Source of the DNA: Streptomyces sp. Edi4
GTDB lineage: Bacteria > Actinomycetota > Actinomycetes > Streptomycetales > Streptomycetaceae
Length of the DNA: 64,000 nucleotides
Direction of reading: 5' to 3'
Assembly: GCF_040253615.1 (NCBI RefSeq)
Contig: NZ_JBEJGY010000004.1
Location: 2,170,001 to 2,234,000, forward strand
Shown here: positions 1-14,533 of the stretch, one piece after another
Numbering within the stretch: position 1 is the first letter of the stretch
Layout: every line of letters begins with the position of its first letter
Translations under genes and position numbers: made by a program
Notes under the pieces: generated by a model
The model's database searches: none
What the model was told of the DNA's origin: nothing
The model's input: the letters and a program-made list of their open reading frames with translations, nothing else

Positions 1-1
1 G

Positions 2-1492
2 GCGCTGTCCGGGCCCGCGCGCGCGGCCTGTGTGCTGCGCGGCCTCGAACGGCTCGGGGACGAGGAGGTGTGCGCGGAGCTGGCCTCGGCCGGGGTCACC
101 GAGGCGCGCCTGGCACTGGCCGAGGCCGTCGCCACCGAGACGCCGGCCGGGCTGCTCGAATCCGCCGAGTTCGACCCCTGCTCGCTCCAGGCGCGCCCCA
201 CCGACCTGATGCGCCGCCGCCAGCACGGCAAGGCCGCGCTCGCCGCCGTCGCCGCGCTCGTGGTGTGCGGGGCGCTCATCGGGCTTCCGGGCGACGGCTG
301 GGGGCCCGACGGTCCGGCCGCGCCGGCCTATGCGCAGAACCCGGCGGCCCGGGCCGCGCTCGACCCCGGGCACCTGCTGCGGGTCGAGCCCACGGCGTGG
401 ACGACCGCGACCCGTACGGACTTCTCCGTCTGGCCGGCCCGGGGCGATCTCACCGCCGACACGGGGCTGTTGCGGCGGGCGCTCGCGGTGTGGGCGCGGC
501 CGGGCGCGGCGGTCCAGGTGTCGGCGACGCCCGGCACCCCGTCCGGCCCGCCGATGGGCGCGCCCCAACTGCTGTTCGCGGGCGATGTGGACCGGGCCAG
601 GGTGGTGCTGTTCTACGACGGGCTGCGGGTGGCCCGCTATGCCGAGCCACGCCAGGGCACGGCCGGCGCCGCGCTCGACTTCGCGCGGGTGGACGCGGCG
701 GACGCGGCCTCCGCGAGCGCGCTCGTGGTGGGCAGGACCGACGGCAATGTGCGCTATCTGACGGCGCCCTGGGTGCGCGAGGCCTCCGTACGCGATCTGC
801 TCACGCCGGGCGCGGGGGCGCGGCCGCTGCGCCGGGACAAGGACGGGGTGAGCGACCCGGTCATCTTCCCCGCGCAGCCCCGCCAGTGCACGTCCTGGGA
901 GGCGCTCGAGTTCCGTGACGACAGCGGGGTGCGGCTCGTGACCGACCTCGGGGAGCTCGCGCCGGCCCGGCTGACGTGGGGGCCGCCCTCCAACCCCCAC
1001 GACGTCGGTGACCGCGCCGCGCGCGAGGGCTGGGCGCGGACCGCCTGCCTGCTGCCGACCGTCCGCTCGCACGGGGTGCGCTCGGTGAACGACTGGCAGT
1101 TCGCCCAGCAGGCGCTGCCCGAGAACAACGGCGCCGCCTCGTGGATCTGTACGCGCGCGGAGACCTGGCGGGGCGCGGGCAGCCGGGTGTTCGCGCAGTT
1201 CCAGGCGCCCTCGACCCGGCTCGCACCCGGCGCGATCGCGGCCCGCGCGGAGAACTCGGCGGCCTGCGGGCAGCGCGAGGCGCGGGTGCTCGCGGGGGTG
1301 TTGTGGAAGTCGCGCGGCGGCACGTGGTTCGTGCTGGCGGCGGGCAGTGAGCAGGTGGCGTCGGTGGCGCTGACGGGCGGAATGACCGCGAACGAGCGGG
1401 GCAACCTGCTGGCCGTGCGCGCGAAGGAAGGCGCGCGCGCCGAGCTCAACGGACGGCTGTCCGACGGGAGTCCGATCGCGACCCTGCGCTGA
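2..1492 (+). CDS. Membrane-anchored hypothetical protein, 5' end outside window
   Basis: The frame is open to the left edge, so the gene is N-terminally truncated here; about 496 residues are visible. The first visible residues resemble the last helices of a sigma-factor-like domain. They are followed by a basic stretch and one hydrophobic segment (about visible residues 78-98), then a long, probably extracytoplasmic region of about 390 residues with several cysteines. This suggests a single-pass membrane protein with a cytoplasmic N-terminal domain and an external C-terminal domain. I do not recognise the family of the external part. The sigma-like resemblance is only a weak impression from a short stretch. 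Confidence 0.7.
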   Translation, partial: ALSGPARAACVLRGLERLGDEEVCAELASAGVTEARLALAEAVATETPAGLLESAEFDPCSLQARPTDLMRRRQHGKAALAAVAALVVCGALIGLPGDGWGPDGPAAPAYAQNPAARAALDPGHLLRVEPTAWTTATRTDFSVWPARGDLTADTGLLRRALAVWARPGAAVQVSATPGTPSGPPMGAPQLLFAGDVDRARVVLFYDGLRVARYAEPRQGTAGAALDFARVDAADAASASALVVGRTDGNVRYLTAPWVREASVRDLLTPGAGARPLRRDKDGVSDPVIFPAQPRQCTSWEALEFRDDSGVRLVTDLGELAPARLTWGPPSNPHDVGDRAAREGWARTACLLPTVRSHGVRSVNDWQFAQQALPENNGAASWICTRAETWRGAGSRVFAQFQAPSTRLAPGAIAARAENSAACGQREARVLAGVLWKSRGGTWFVLAAGSEQVASVALTGGMTANERGNLLAVRAKEGARAELNGRLSDGSPIATLR

Positions 1493-1648
1493 TCACCGGC
1501 GGCGGGGGCCGCGGCCTCGGAGCGACCGGGGCTTCGGGGGTCGGGGGCGGGGGCCGGGCGCCGACCGCCCCCGGCCCTCACGCGCCGCAGCGCAACAAAG
1601 CGGCCCCGACCCCTGTCGCCGCGGCGTACCCATCAGTACATTGACGCC

Positions 1649-2536
1649 ATGTCTAATACGCCGCAGCCCGCTCCGGTCGCGGAGGAGCGCATCGAGCTCA
1701 AGGCCCGCGCCGTCTCGTTCGCCTGGGACGACACGCCCCTGCACTGGATACCCGGCGACCCGTTCACCGGCCACACCATCAACGTGCTGCACCTGCTGCT
1801 CCCGGCCGGTGAGCGCTGGTTCGTGCACGTCTACAAGCAGGTCCTGCCGTACATCACGGACGACCGGCTGCGCGAGGACGTCATCGGGTTCATCGGCCAG
1901 GAGGCGATGCACTCCGCCGCGCACGACGACGTACTCCCCCACCTCAAGAAGCTCGGCCTGGACCCGACGCCCTACACCGCTCAGGTGGACTGGCTGTTCG
2001 AGAAGCTGCTCGGGGACCGCACGCTGCCGCCGGGCCGGGCACGGAAGTGGTGGCTGATGGAGCGGGTCGCCACGATCGCGGCGATCGAGCACTACACCGC
2101 CTTCCTCGGCAACTGGATCCTCAACGCCCGAACCCTGGACGAACGCGGCGCCGATCCGATGATGCTGGACCTGCTGCGCTGGCACGGCGCCGAGGAGGTC
2201 GAGCACCGCTCGGTCGCCTTCGAGCTGTTCCAGCACGTCGACGGCGGCTACCGGCGCCGGGTGCGGACCTGGGCGACCGCGTTCGCCGCGCTCGCCTTCC
2301 TGTGGCAGCGCGGCGCCCGCTTCTTCATGGACCACGACCCGACGCCGGGCACGGGCCGGGCGAGCCTCGGCCGGTTCTACCGCGCGGGCAGGAGCGGGAT
2401 GCTGCCGTCCACGCCCGCGATGCTGAAGTCCATACCGCGCTATCTGAGCCGCGCCTACCACCCCTCGCAGGAGGGCAGTACGGCGCAGGCCCTGGCGTAC
2501 CTCGCCGCGTCCCCCGGCGCCAACGGAGGCGGCTGA
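1649..2536 (+). CDS. PF10118-type 'metal-dependent hydrolase', ferritin-like putative diiron protein
   Basis: 295 residues, cytoplasmic. The family is usually labelled metal-dependent hydrolase, but the visible ligand set is that of a ferritin-like diiron protein: Glu55, Glu85-x-x-His88, Glu147, and Glu183-x-x-His186, with the helix-pair spacing of about 30 and 36 residues typical of that fold. The stop is followed after one base by the start of a flavin/[2Fe-2S] reductase, so the two are almost certainly co-transcribed and perhaps translationally coupled. A TetR gene follows. Family membership is from sequence pattern. The proposal that it is an oxygenase or hydroxylase fed by the reductase is inference, and the substrate is unknown. 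Confidence 0.85.
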   Translation: MSNTPQPAPVAEERIELKARAVSFAWDDTPLHWIPGDPFTGHTINVLHLLLPAGERWFVHVYKQVLPYITDDRLREDVIGFIGQEAMHSAAHDDVLPHLKKLGLDPTPYTAQVDWLFEKLLGDRTLPPGRARKWWLMERVATIAAIEHYTAFLGNWILNARTLDERGADPMMLDLLRWHGAEEVEHRSVAFELFQHVDGGYRRRVRTWATAFAALAFLWQRGARFFMDHDPTPGTGRASLGRFYRAGRSGMLPSTPAMLKSIPRYLSRAYHPSQEGSTAQALAYLAASPGANGGG

Positions 2537-2537
2537 C

Positions 2538-3602
2538 ATGCGCCGTGCCACCACCCTCGCCCTGGCCACCGGGGCCGCGCTGCTCACCCGGCGCGCCCTG
2601 CGCCGCCGCATAGGCGCCTCCCCGCTGTGGCCGCTGCCCGCCCTTGAGCACCCCATATCGGGGCACGGCGCCCGGCGCTCCACCGTCGCCCTGAGGCTGA
2701 CGGTCACCGAGCGGACCGAGCCCGCCGAAGGCGTCGTACGGCTGCGCCTCGAAGCGCTCGACGGGGCCGATCTGCCCGCCTGGGAGCCCGGCGCCCACCT
2801 CGACCTGGTGCTGCCCTCCGGTCTCGTACGGCAGTACTCCCTCTGCGGCGACCCCGCCGACCGCACCTCCTACACCATCGCCACCCGGCTCATCGCGGAC
2901 GGCAGGGGCGGCTCGCGCGAGGTGCACGAACAGCTTCAGGAGGCGGTCGAGCTCTCCGTGCGCGGGCCCCGCAACCGCTTCCCGCTGGTGGCCTCCCCCT
3001 CGTACGTGTTCGTCGCCGGCGGCATCGGGATCACGCCCGTCCTGCCCATGATCAGGGCAGTTGAGGCCGCAGGCGTGCCGTGGCGGCTGCTGTACGGGGG
3101 ACGGTCGCGGGCGGCCATGCCCTTCCTCGACGAGATCGAGGGGTTCGGCGCGCGGGTCAGTGTCGTCGCGGAGGACGAGTCCGGGCTGCCCGACCTCGCC
3201 GCCTTCCTCGCCGCCTGCCCCGCCGACGCGGCCGTCTACTGCTGCGGACCCGAACCGTTGATGGACGCGGTCGCCGCGGTGCTCGGTCCGGGGCGGCTCC
3301 CGCACCTGGAGCGGTTCGCGCCCGGCGCGGCCTCGACGGGCGCCGGGTTCGAGGTCGAACTGCGCCGCTCGGGCCGCACGCTGGCCGTCCCGGCCGACCG
3401 GACGCTGCTGTCGGTGCTGCGCGCCGAGGTGCCCGGCATCTCCTACTCCTGCGAGCAGGGCTTCTGCGGAACGTGCCAACAGCGCGTCATCGAAGGCGAG
3501 ATGGACCACCGCGACGAGCTCCTGACGGACGCGGAGCGCGAGGATTCCCTGCTGGTCTGCGTATCGAGGTCGCGCGGCGGGAGGCTGGTGCTCGACCTAT
3601 AG
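2538..3602 (+). CDS. Phthalate-dioxygenase-reductase-type ferredoxin reductase
   Basis: 354 residues. After a short N-terminal region with a hydrophobic Ala/Leu stretch comes a flavin-binding beta-barrel with an R-x-Y-S-L type motif (VRQYSL, about residue 98). Next is an NAD(P)H domain with GGIGITP (about residue 160), then a C-terminal plant-type [2Fe-2S] ferredoxin domain with CEQGFCGTC (Cys305, Cys310, Cys313) and a fourth Cys near residue 343. It would pass electrons from NAD(P)H through flavin and the iron-sulfur cluster to a partner oxygenase. It starts one base after the stop of the putative diiron protein, which is therefore its most likely partner. Confidence 0.93.
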   Translation: MRRATTLALATGAALLTRRALRRRIGASPLWPLPALEHPISGHGARRSTVALRLTVTERTEPAEGVVRLRLEALDGADLPAWEPGAHLDLVLPSGLVRQYSLCGDPADRTSYTIATRLIADGRGGSREVHEQLQEAVELSVRGPRNRFPLVASPSYVFVAGGIGITPVLPMIRAVEAAGVPWRLLYGGRSRAAMPFLDEIEGFGARVSVVAEDESGLPDLAAFLAACPADAAVYCCGPEPLMDAVAAVLGPGRLPHLERFAPGAASTGAGFEVELRRSGRTLAVPADRTLLSVLRAEVPGISYSCEQGFCGTCQQRVIEGEMDHRDELLTDAEREDSLLVCVSRSRGGRLVLDL

Positions 3603-3615
3603 GTACTCTGTTCGC

Positions 3616-4341
3616 ATGACGACCGGGGTACGGCGCAGGATGGGCGTCGAGGAGCGCAGGCAGCAGTTGATCCAGGTCGCCCTCGACCTGTTCAGCCACC
3701 GCTCGCCCGACGATGTGTCCATCGACGAGATAGCGGCGGCCGCGGGGATCTCGCGGCCGCTCGTGTATCACTACTTCCCCGGCAAGCAGAGCCTGTACGA
3801 GGCGGCGCTGCGCCGGGCGGCGGACGAGCTCGCGGACCGCTTCATGGAGCCCCACGAGGGGCCGCTGGGGGCCCGGTTGCTGCGGGTGATGGGCCGTTTC
3901 TTCGACTTCGTCGAGGAGCACGGGCCCGGTTTCTCCGCCCTGATGCGGGGCGGCCCGGCCGTCGGCTCGTCCACCGCGAACGCCATGATCGACGAGGTGC
4001 GCGACGCCGCCCGGCTCCAGATCCTGGCCCACCTGGGTGTCCAACAGCCGTCCGCACGGCTCGAGTTGGTCGTGCGGTCGTGGGTCTCGCTCGCCGAGTC
4101 GACGGCGCTGATCTGGCTGGACGGGCGGCGCATTCCGCGTGGCGAGCTGGAGTTGCAGCTGGTGCACGACTTCGCGGCGCTGGCGGCGGTGAGCGCCGCC
4201 TATGACGAGGAGATGGCGGCGATCATGCTGCGGATGCTGGCTGCGGAGCCGGCGGACGGCCCGTTCGCCGAGCTGGTGACGCGGCTGACCGCCCTGCTCC
4301 CCGGCGCCGCGCCGCCCGTCCTCACGCGCCAGGCCGGCTGA
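3616..4341 (+). CDS. TetR/AcrR family transcriptional regulator
   Basis: 241 residues. The N-terminal TetR helix-turn-helix is clear: ERRQQLIQVALDLF, then SIDEIAAAAGISRPLVYHYF (about residues 35-55). The C-terminal ligand-binding domain is diverse and its effector cannot be read from sequence. The gene begins 13 bp after the reductase stop in the same direction, so it is probably the third gene of that operon and a likely local autoregulator. The ATG at 3616 lies just before the conserved HTH and fits the family length. Confidence 0.93.
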   Translation: MTTGVRRRMGVEERRQQLIQVALDLFSHRSPDDVSIDEIAAAAGISRPLVYHYFPGKQSLYEAALRRAADELADRFMEPHEGPLGARLLRVMGRFFDFVEEHGPGFSALMRGGPAVGSSTANAMIDEVRDAARLQILAHLGVQQPSARLELVVRSWVSLAESTALIWLDGRRIPRGELELQLVHDFAALAAVSAAYDEEMAAIMLRMLAAEPADGPFAELVTRLTALLPGAAPPVLTRQAG

Positions 4342-4348
4342 GTTCGCC

Positions 4349-4440
4349 GGTGCGGGCCGGCACGGACCCTGCCGGGGGCGCGAGGAACCGCGCGCTCAGC
4401 CACACACGGCCCGCAGCCGAGGCCCCTGGGGCGCCGCCCC
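4349..4440 (-). repeat. Copy of a dispersed GC-rich intergenic repeat (minus orientation)
   Basis: Read on the minus strand, this stretch matches the long repeats at 33780-34111 over their central portion (the part around CTGCGG-CCGTG and CCCCCGGCAGGGTCCGTG). A related copy lies at 30431-30540. It occupies the gap between the TetR and GNAT genes; no gene was found here. Confidence 0.6.
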
Positions 4441-4552
4441 GGAGGTCCCGGCCCGGCTTTCACCCCCGGAGGGTTTCGGGAAGGGGCGGGGCGGGGTGAC
4501 TCCCGGGGCCGGAGCGAAGCCCCAGCGCGGCTCGGGTGGTGGGGGGGTTGGC

Positions 4553-5077
4553 TCAAGGGGCCGGGAGTGGCTTCTCCATCAGGGTTACCGCGTACGGGCT
4601 GCCCCCACCGTCCGTCTTGGAGCCCTGCTCGCCGACCACCACATACCCCGCACCCTCGTAGTAGCGGACCAGGGCCGCGTTGTCCGAGCGGCAGTCCAGC
4701 CGGCACAGCGCCCGTCCGGCCTCGGCCACGCGCCGCTCCGCGTGGGCGAGCAGGGCGCGCCCGGTGCCGCGCGGCGCGGTGGCGCGGTCCACCATCAGAC
4801 GGTGCACATAACCGGCCACCGGCGGCTGCTCGCCCCAGGCCGGCTCATCGCGCCACCACAGTTCGCAGGCGCCGACAACGGCGGAGCCGGCGCGGGCGAG
4901 CCACACCTCGCCCTCCCGCATCCGCAGCCGGAAGTGCGCGGCGTCCTTGCCACCGGGCTGCCACTGGTCGATGCCCCGCTCCCGCATCCAGCGCGCGGCG
5001 CCGTCGTACAGCGCGGTGAGCGCGGGCAGATCGGATTCGTCGGCGAGGGCGAGGGCGAGCGCTGGTCCGGACGTCAT
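4553..5077 (-). CDS. GNAT family N-acetyltransferase
   Basis: 174 residues from the ATG giving MTSGPALAL; an upstream in-frame ATG at 5113 would add 12 residues with no homology-like content. The GNAT fold is indicated by the acetyl-CoA pyrophosphate-binding motif R-x-x-G-x-A (RGTGRALL) after a beta strand (YVHRLMVD), and by the closing N-x-x-A-x-x-x-Y-x-x-x-G-Y element (NAALVRYYEGAGY). It acetylates an unknown small molecule or protein amine. It stands alone between convergent and tandem neighbours. Confidence 0.9.
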   Translation of the reverse strand: MTSGPALALALADESDLPALTALYDGAARWMRERGIDQWQPGGKDAAHFRLRMREGEVWLARAGSAVVGACELWWRDEPAWGEQPPVAGYVHRLMVDRATAPRGTGRALLAHAERRVAEAGRALCRLDCRSDNAALVRYYEGAGYVVVGEQGSKTDGGGSPYAVTLMEKPLPAP

Positions 5078-5131
5078 GGGACGATCATGCCGCAGCGGGC
5101 CGGGGCGCCTCACCTCGGGCGGCGGCCGGGC

Positions 5132-7219
5132 TCAACCTCCGTGCCCGCGGGGTCCCTTGAGGGCGAGGGACAGGGCGTCGTCCAGGCCGGTGGCGACCCC
5201 CCGGCCGAAGGCGGAGTCGTACGCCCCGTCGCCCAGCGCCGCGCGGGCCCGGCGCTCGCCCTGGCGGCGTACGGCCCGCAGTTCGGGCGCGCCCATCTGT
5301 GCCTTGCCCACGGTGCGCCAGCACTCCTGGCCCACGCCGAGCAGCAGCGCGCCGTCCTCGCTCTCACCTTGGGCGGCGACGGCGCAGGCCAGCAGGTCGA
5401 GGCCCATCGCGATGCCGAAGCGGTCGTGCAGGAGGCGTTTGCCGGCGAGCATGGCGCGGGCGTGGGCGGCGGCCTCGGCGGGCCGGCCGAGCGCGAGCGC
5501 GCCGGCGGCCAGCATGTAGTCGGCGTACGCGCGCATCCAGCGTTCGTCCCGCGCCGCGCACTCGTCGCGCAGCCGGACGGCCTCGGCGGACGCCTCGGTG
5601 TGGCGCTCCAGGTTGGTGAGGGCGTAGATCCGGGCGAGCGCGCACAGGGCGCGGCCCGGCGAGAACCCGGTGTCCCGGGCGAGGGCGGCGTCGAGGATGT
5701 CCAGGGCCCGTTCCGGGTCGCCCGGCATCAGGACGCTGCCGCCGTACAAGTAGGCCGCCCGCAGGCGCTGTTCGGGGTCGCGGGCGGACCGGGACGCCTC
5801 TTCGCCCAGGCGTTGGGAGATGACGAAGTCGCCCTGGAGGAAGGCGCACATGCCGAGCGCCCAGACGGCGGCCGCGCGGTGGGGCCCCGGCCCCGGGCAG
5901 CCGTCGAGGGCGCGCTGGAGGTAGCCGCGGCCCTCGCGCACCCGGCCGCAGCAGAACCAGACGAACCAGAGGGAGCCCGCCATGTCGAGGGCGGCCTCGG
6001 GGTCGGTGGCCAGGAGGTGTTCGAGCGCGGTGCGCAGGTCGGCGTGTTCGGCTTCCAGGCGCCGGTGACCGTCGAGCTGGTCCGGGCCCATCCAGGCCGC
6101 TTCCGCCTCGCGGGCGACGCGCCGCAGGCGCCGGGCGTGCCGGTCGGCCGCCTCGTGGCTCTCGCCGAGTTCGTCGAGCCAGCGCAGTCCGTACTCGCGG
6201 ATGGTGTCCAGCATGCGGTGGCTGAGGCGGCCCGAGGGTGCGAGGCGGGTGCGCACCACCGACTTGTCGACGAGGCCGGCAAGGACCTGCTCGACGGCGG
6301 ACGCGGGCAGCGGGCCGCCCGCCGTGATCTCCTGGGCGGCGGCGAGGTCGAAGCCGCCGGCGAACACGGAGAGCCGGGCCCACAGCAGCCGCTCCAGGGG
6401 CTCACACAGCTCGTGGCTCCAGCCGATGGCGGTCCGCAGCGTCTGGTGGCGGGGCAGGGCGGCGACCCCGGTGTCGGCGAGCACGTCGAAGCGGGAACCT
6501 AGCCGGGTGGCGAGCTGTTCGACCGTCCACGTCTTGAGCCGGGCGCCCGCGAGTTCCAGGGCCAGCGGGATGCCGTCGAGGCGGTGGCAGACGTCGGCGG
6601 CGGCGGCCGCGCGGGCCGGGTCGTCGAAGCTGAGGTGGGGCACGGCCTCGCCGGCGCGCTCCTTGAACAGGGTCAGCGCCGCGCCCGCGACCGGCAGCGG
6701 CTCCAGCGGGAAGACGCGCTCCTGCGGCCTGCCCAGCGGCTGGCGGCTCGTGGCGAGCACGGTGAGTCCGGGGGAGGCCTGGAGCAGTTCGCCGATGAGG
6801 TGGCCGCACGCGCTGATCAGGTGCTCGCAGGTGTCGAGCACCAGGAGGGCGTGCTGGCCGGCGAGGCGGCCGCAGAGGGCTTCGCAGGCGGTGCGCAGGC
6901 TCTGGTCGGTGACGTCGAAGGCGTCGGCGACGGTGGCGGCCAGCAGGTCGCGGTCCCGCAGCGGCGACAGCTCCACCCACCAGACGCCGTCGGGGTAGCG
7001 CTGCTCGGTCCGCCGGGCGGCCCGCAGGGCGAGGCGGGACTTGCCGACGCCGCCGGGCCCGGTGACCGTGACCAGCCGGTGTCGTTCGAGGAGGCCGTCC
7101 AGGGTGGCCAGTTCGCCCGACCGCCCGATGAAACTCGTGCTCTCCGCAGGAAGATTCCCCACCACGGGCACAGTCTGGACCACAGTGCGGTCCCGGACGG
7201 AACCCGCGGCGGGGAACAA
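5132..7219 (-). CDS. NB-ARC/TPR ATPase of the LuxR-AfsR type lacking a DNA-binding domain
   Basis: Up to 695 residues; the start at 7219 is TTG and a GTG at 7183 is an equally good alternative. An AAA/NB-ARC ATPase domain has Walker A GPGGVGKSRL (about residues 53-62) and Walker B LLVLDTCEH, followed by winged-helix-like and TPR-like helical repeats. The C-terminus follows the region that in LARFP/LuxR proteins precedes the helix-turn-helix, then ends at ...ALKGPRGHGG. No LuxR HTH and no N-terminal BTAD domain are present, so it is either a degenerate regulator or a signalling ATPase acting by protein contacts. The pullulanase gene lies upstream on the same strand, ending 36 bp before this gene begins. 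Confidence 0.85.
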   Translation of the reverse strand: MFPAAGSVRDRTVVQTVPVVGNLPAESTSFIGRSGELATLDGLLERHRLVTVTGPGGVGKSRLALRAARRTEQRYPDGVWWVELSPLRDRDLLAATVADAFDVTDQSLRTACEALCGRLAGQHALLVLDTCEHLISACGHLIGELLQASPGLTVLATSRQPLGRPQERVFPLEPLPVAGAALTLFKERAGEAVPHLSFDDPARAAAAADVCHRLDGIPLALELAGARLKTWTVEQLATRLGSRFDVLADTGVAALPRHQTLRTAIGWSHELCEPLERLLWARLSVFAGGFDLAAAQEITAGGPLPASAVEQVLAGLVDKSVVRTRLAPSGRLSHRMLDTIREYGLRWLDELGESHEAADRHARRLRRVAREAEAAWMGPDQLDGHRRLEAEHADLRTALEHLLATDPEAALDMAGSLWFVWFCCGRVREGRGYLQRALDGCPGPGPHRAAAVWALGMCAFLQGDFVISQRLGEEASRSARDPEQRLRAAYLYGGSVLMPGDPERALDILDAALARDTGFSPGRALCALARIYALTNLERHTEASAEAVRLRDECAARDERWMRAYADYMLAAGALALGRPAEAAAHARAMLAGKRLLHDRFGIAMGLDLLACAVAAQGESEDGALLLGVGQECWRTVGKAQMGAPELRAVRRQGERRARAALGDGAYDSAFGRGVATGLDDALSLALKGPRGHGG

Positions 7220-7255
7220 CCGAAATCACTCGTCGAGCGACTTGGAATGATCGGT

Positions 7256-12556
<5,301 letters not shown>

Positions 12557-12598
12557 CGGGTGCTCCTCGGTCGGACGGGGTTCTCGGCACGGGGGAAG

Positions 12599-12675
12599 GA
12601 CGGGGTCATCGGCACGGGACGGGGTTCTCGGCACGGGACGGGGCCATCGGCACGGGACGGGGTCATCGGCACGGG
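12599..12675. repeat. 19-bp tandem repeat, four units
   Basis: Units of the form GACGGGG(T/C)(C/T)(A/C)TCGGCACGG start at 12599, 12618, 12637 and 12656 with an exact 19-bp period. A separate related unit at 12574-12593 abuts the pullulanase ribosome-binding region. The array fills much of the 195-bp space between the amylase stop (12752) and the pullulanase start (12556), so it lies in the 5' leader or promoter region of the pullulanase gene. Confidence 0.85.
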
Positions 12676-12751
12676 AGAGGGACAGGGGCGGGCCGCCCGG
12701 CGTCCGGCGGGACGGGAGGGGCGCCGGACGGCCCGGTTCTCGGGGCGCGGG

Positions 12752-14488
12752 TCAGGTGCGCCAGGTGTCGTTCAGCGTCACCTTCCCGTCGGCGGGCACG
12801 GTCGCGGTGCGGTTGGCGCCGCTCTCCCAGGTGACCTGGCCGCTCGCGTCCTCGCGGACGTACTTGTACGCGAACGACGTGCCGGCCGGCAGCGCGACGT
12901 CGAGCTTCCACACGGGGTAGCCCGCGGGGTCGAGCTTGAGGGCCGCGGCCGGATTCCAGTTGCCGAGCGCGCCCTGGTCGCCGGTGACGTAGATGTTCTG
13001 GCCGACGACGGTGGTGGCGTCGACGGCGAAGGAGGCACCGGACGCGGTGGCGGTGCCGGTGCTGCCGCTGCCCGTGCTCGAACCGCCGGCACAGGTGCGG
13101 GAGTTCACCTGGAGGGCGAGCGCGGTGTCGGGCGCCAGGGTGGCGGTGAAGCGCCCGCCGGAGTCGACCGTGACGCCCTTGCCGCTCTGCGCGTCGCAGT
13201 AGTCGCCCGCGGGCAGCGAGGTCTGGAAGGTGCGGGTCAGGGCGGCGGACTCGTGGTTGATGGCGACGTACGCCTTGGCGCCGCGGCCGAAGGCGATCTG
13301 GTTGGCGCCGTCGTCCCACCAGTTGGTGACGGCCTCGCCGCGCGCGGTGTTGTGGAAGCCCACCATGCTCTGGATCTGGGGCCACCGGTGCTGGCACTTC
13401 CAGCCGTCGGCGTGACAGGCCTTGACGGTACCGCCGTTGGGCGGGCCCGCGTCGTTGTCGGTGAACTCATACCCCGAGTGGACGTCGGGTGAGCCGTAGG
13501 GCCAGGCCAGCGTGAAGACCTGGGCGAGGGTGTAGTCGGCGCCGTCCTTGTAGCTGAGGGTGGAACCATTGCGTTCGGTGTCCCAGTTGTCGACGAACAC
13601 GCCCGCCTGGGTGCTTGGCACATACCCCCAGGCCTCGCCGAAGTTCTTCAGCTCGGCCAGCTTCTCGCCGGTGAAGACCCGCTTGAGGTCGCGCCCGTAC
13701 CGGAACTCCTGCACGTCGCCGTTGCCCAGGTACTCCGAGGGCTGGACGGCCTCGCCCGCGCCGTAGATCACTTCCTGCTTGAGGTAGACGTTCGGGTTGG
13801 AGAGCTGGGACTTGATGGCGCCGATGTCCTCGGCCGCGATGTGCTTGGCGGCATCGATGCGCAGCCCGTCCACGCCGAGCGAGAGCAGGTCGTTGAGGTA
13901 CTGGGCGATCCTGGTGCGGACGTAGGGTTCGCCCGTGTCCAGGTCGGCGAGCCCGACCAGCTCGCAGTGCTGCACGTTCCAGCGGTCGGCGTAGTTGGTG
14001 ACCGGGCTCGTGCAGTCGTCCATGTCGGCGGACTGGTATATGCCCGGGTAGTTGTACTTGGTGTACGTGGAGCCGCCGGTGCCGGTGCCGGAGCCCGCGG
14101 CCATGTGGTTGATGACGGCGTCGGCGACGACCTTCACGCCGGCCGCGTGACAGGTGTCGACCATGTGTTGGAAGGACGCGCGGTCCCCGAGACGCCCGGC
14201 GATCTTGTAGCTGACGGGCTGGTACGAGGTCCACCACTGGCTGCCCTGGATGTGCTCGGTGGCGGGTGACACCTCGACGTAGCCGTAACCGGCCGGGCCG
14301 AGTGTGGAGGCGCACTCCTGGGCGACCGAGTCGTAACGCCACTCGAAGAGTTCGGCGGTGACGTCCCGGTCACCGGGGGCCGACGCGGCGGCGGTGGGGG
14401 CGCCGGGCACGGCCAGGAAGGCCGAGGCAGCGGCCGTGATGAGGGCGAGGGCGGACGCGGTTCTGCGTTGCCTGCTGGGGGGTTGCAT
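12752..14488 (-). CDS. aml: Secreted alpha-amylase with C-terminal CBM20 starch-binding domain
   Basis: 578 residues. A Sec signal peptide ([20 protein letters not shown], ending near AAASA) is followed by a GH13 amylase of the Streptomyces type: [16 protein letters not shown] (Asp nucleophile about residue 210), EVIYG (Glu acid/base about residue 238). The C-terminal ~100 residues are a CBM20 (GALGNWNP, then FAYKYV and VTWESGANR). Region IV reads [11 protein letters not shown]: the usual histidine of FVDNHD is Trp302 here. The ATG is preceded by AGGAGG, and the promoter region carries phased GCAAG elements. It should hydrolyse starch externally, and the pullulanase gene follows in the same direction. 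Confidence 0.95.
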   Translation of the reverse strand: MQPPSRQRRTASALALITAAASAFLAVPGAPTAAASAPGDRDVTAELFEWRYDSVAQECASTLGPAGYGYVEVSPATEHIQGSQWWTSYQPVSYKIAGRLGDRASFQHMVDTCHAAGVKVVADAVINHMAAGSGTGTGGSTYTKYNYPGIYQSADMDDCTSPVTNYADRWNVQHCELVGLADLDTGEPYVRTRIAQYLNDLLSLGVDGLRIDAAKHIAAEDIGAIKSQLSNPNVYLKQEVIYGAGEAVQPSEYLGNGDVQEFRYGRDLKRVFTGEKLAELKNFGEAWGYVPSTQAGVFVDNWDTERNGSTLSYKDGADYTLAQVFTLAWPYGSPDVHSGYEFTDNDAGPPNGGTVKACHADGWKCQHRWPQIQSMVGFHNTARGEAVTNWWDDGANQIAFGRGAKAYVAINHESAALTRTFQTSLPAGDYCDAQSGKGVTVDSGGRFTATLAPDTALALQVNSRTCAGGSSTGSGSTGTATASGASFAVDATTVVGQNIYVTGDQGALGNWNPAAALKLDPAGYPVWKLDVALPAGTSFAYKYVREDASGQVTWESGANRTATVPADGKVTLNDTWRT

Positions 14489-14533
14489 GGGGGCGGATCC
14501 TCCTGCGGCTCTGGGAGGTCTCTCAGTGGGGAT

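Noticed and set aside
12599..12675. Possible CRISPR array
   Set aside because: The units are 19 bp with no spacers and no cas genes nearby; it is a simple tandem repeat.
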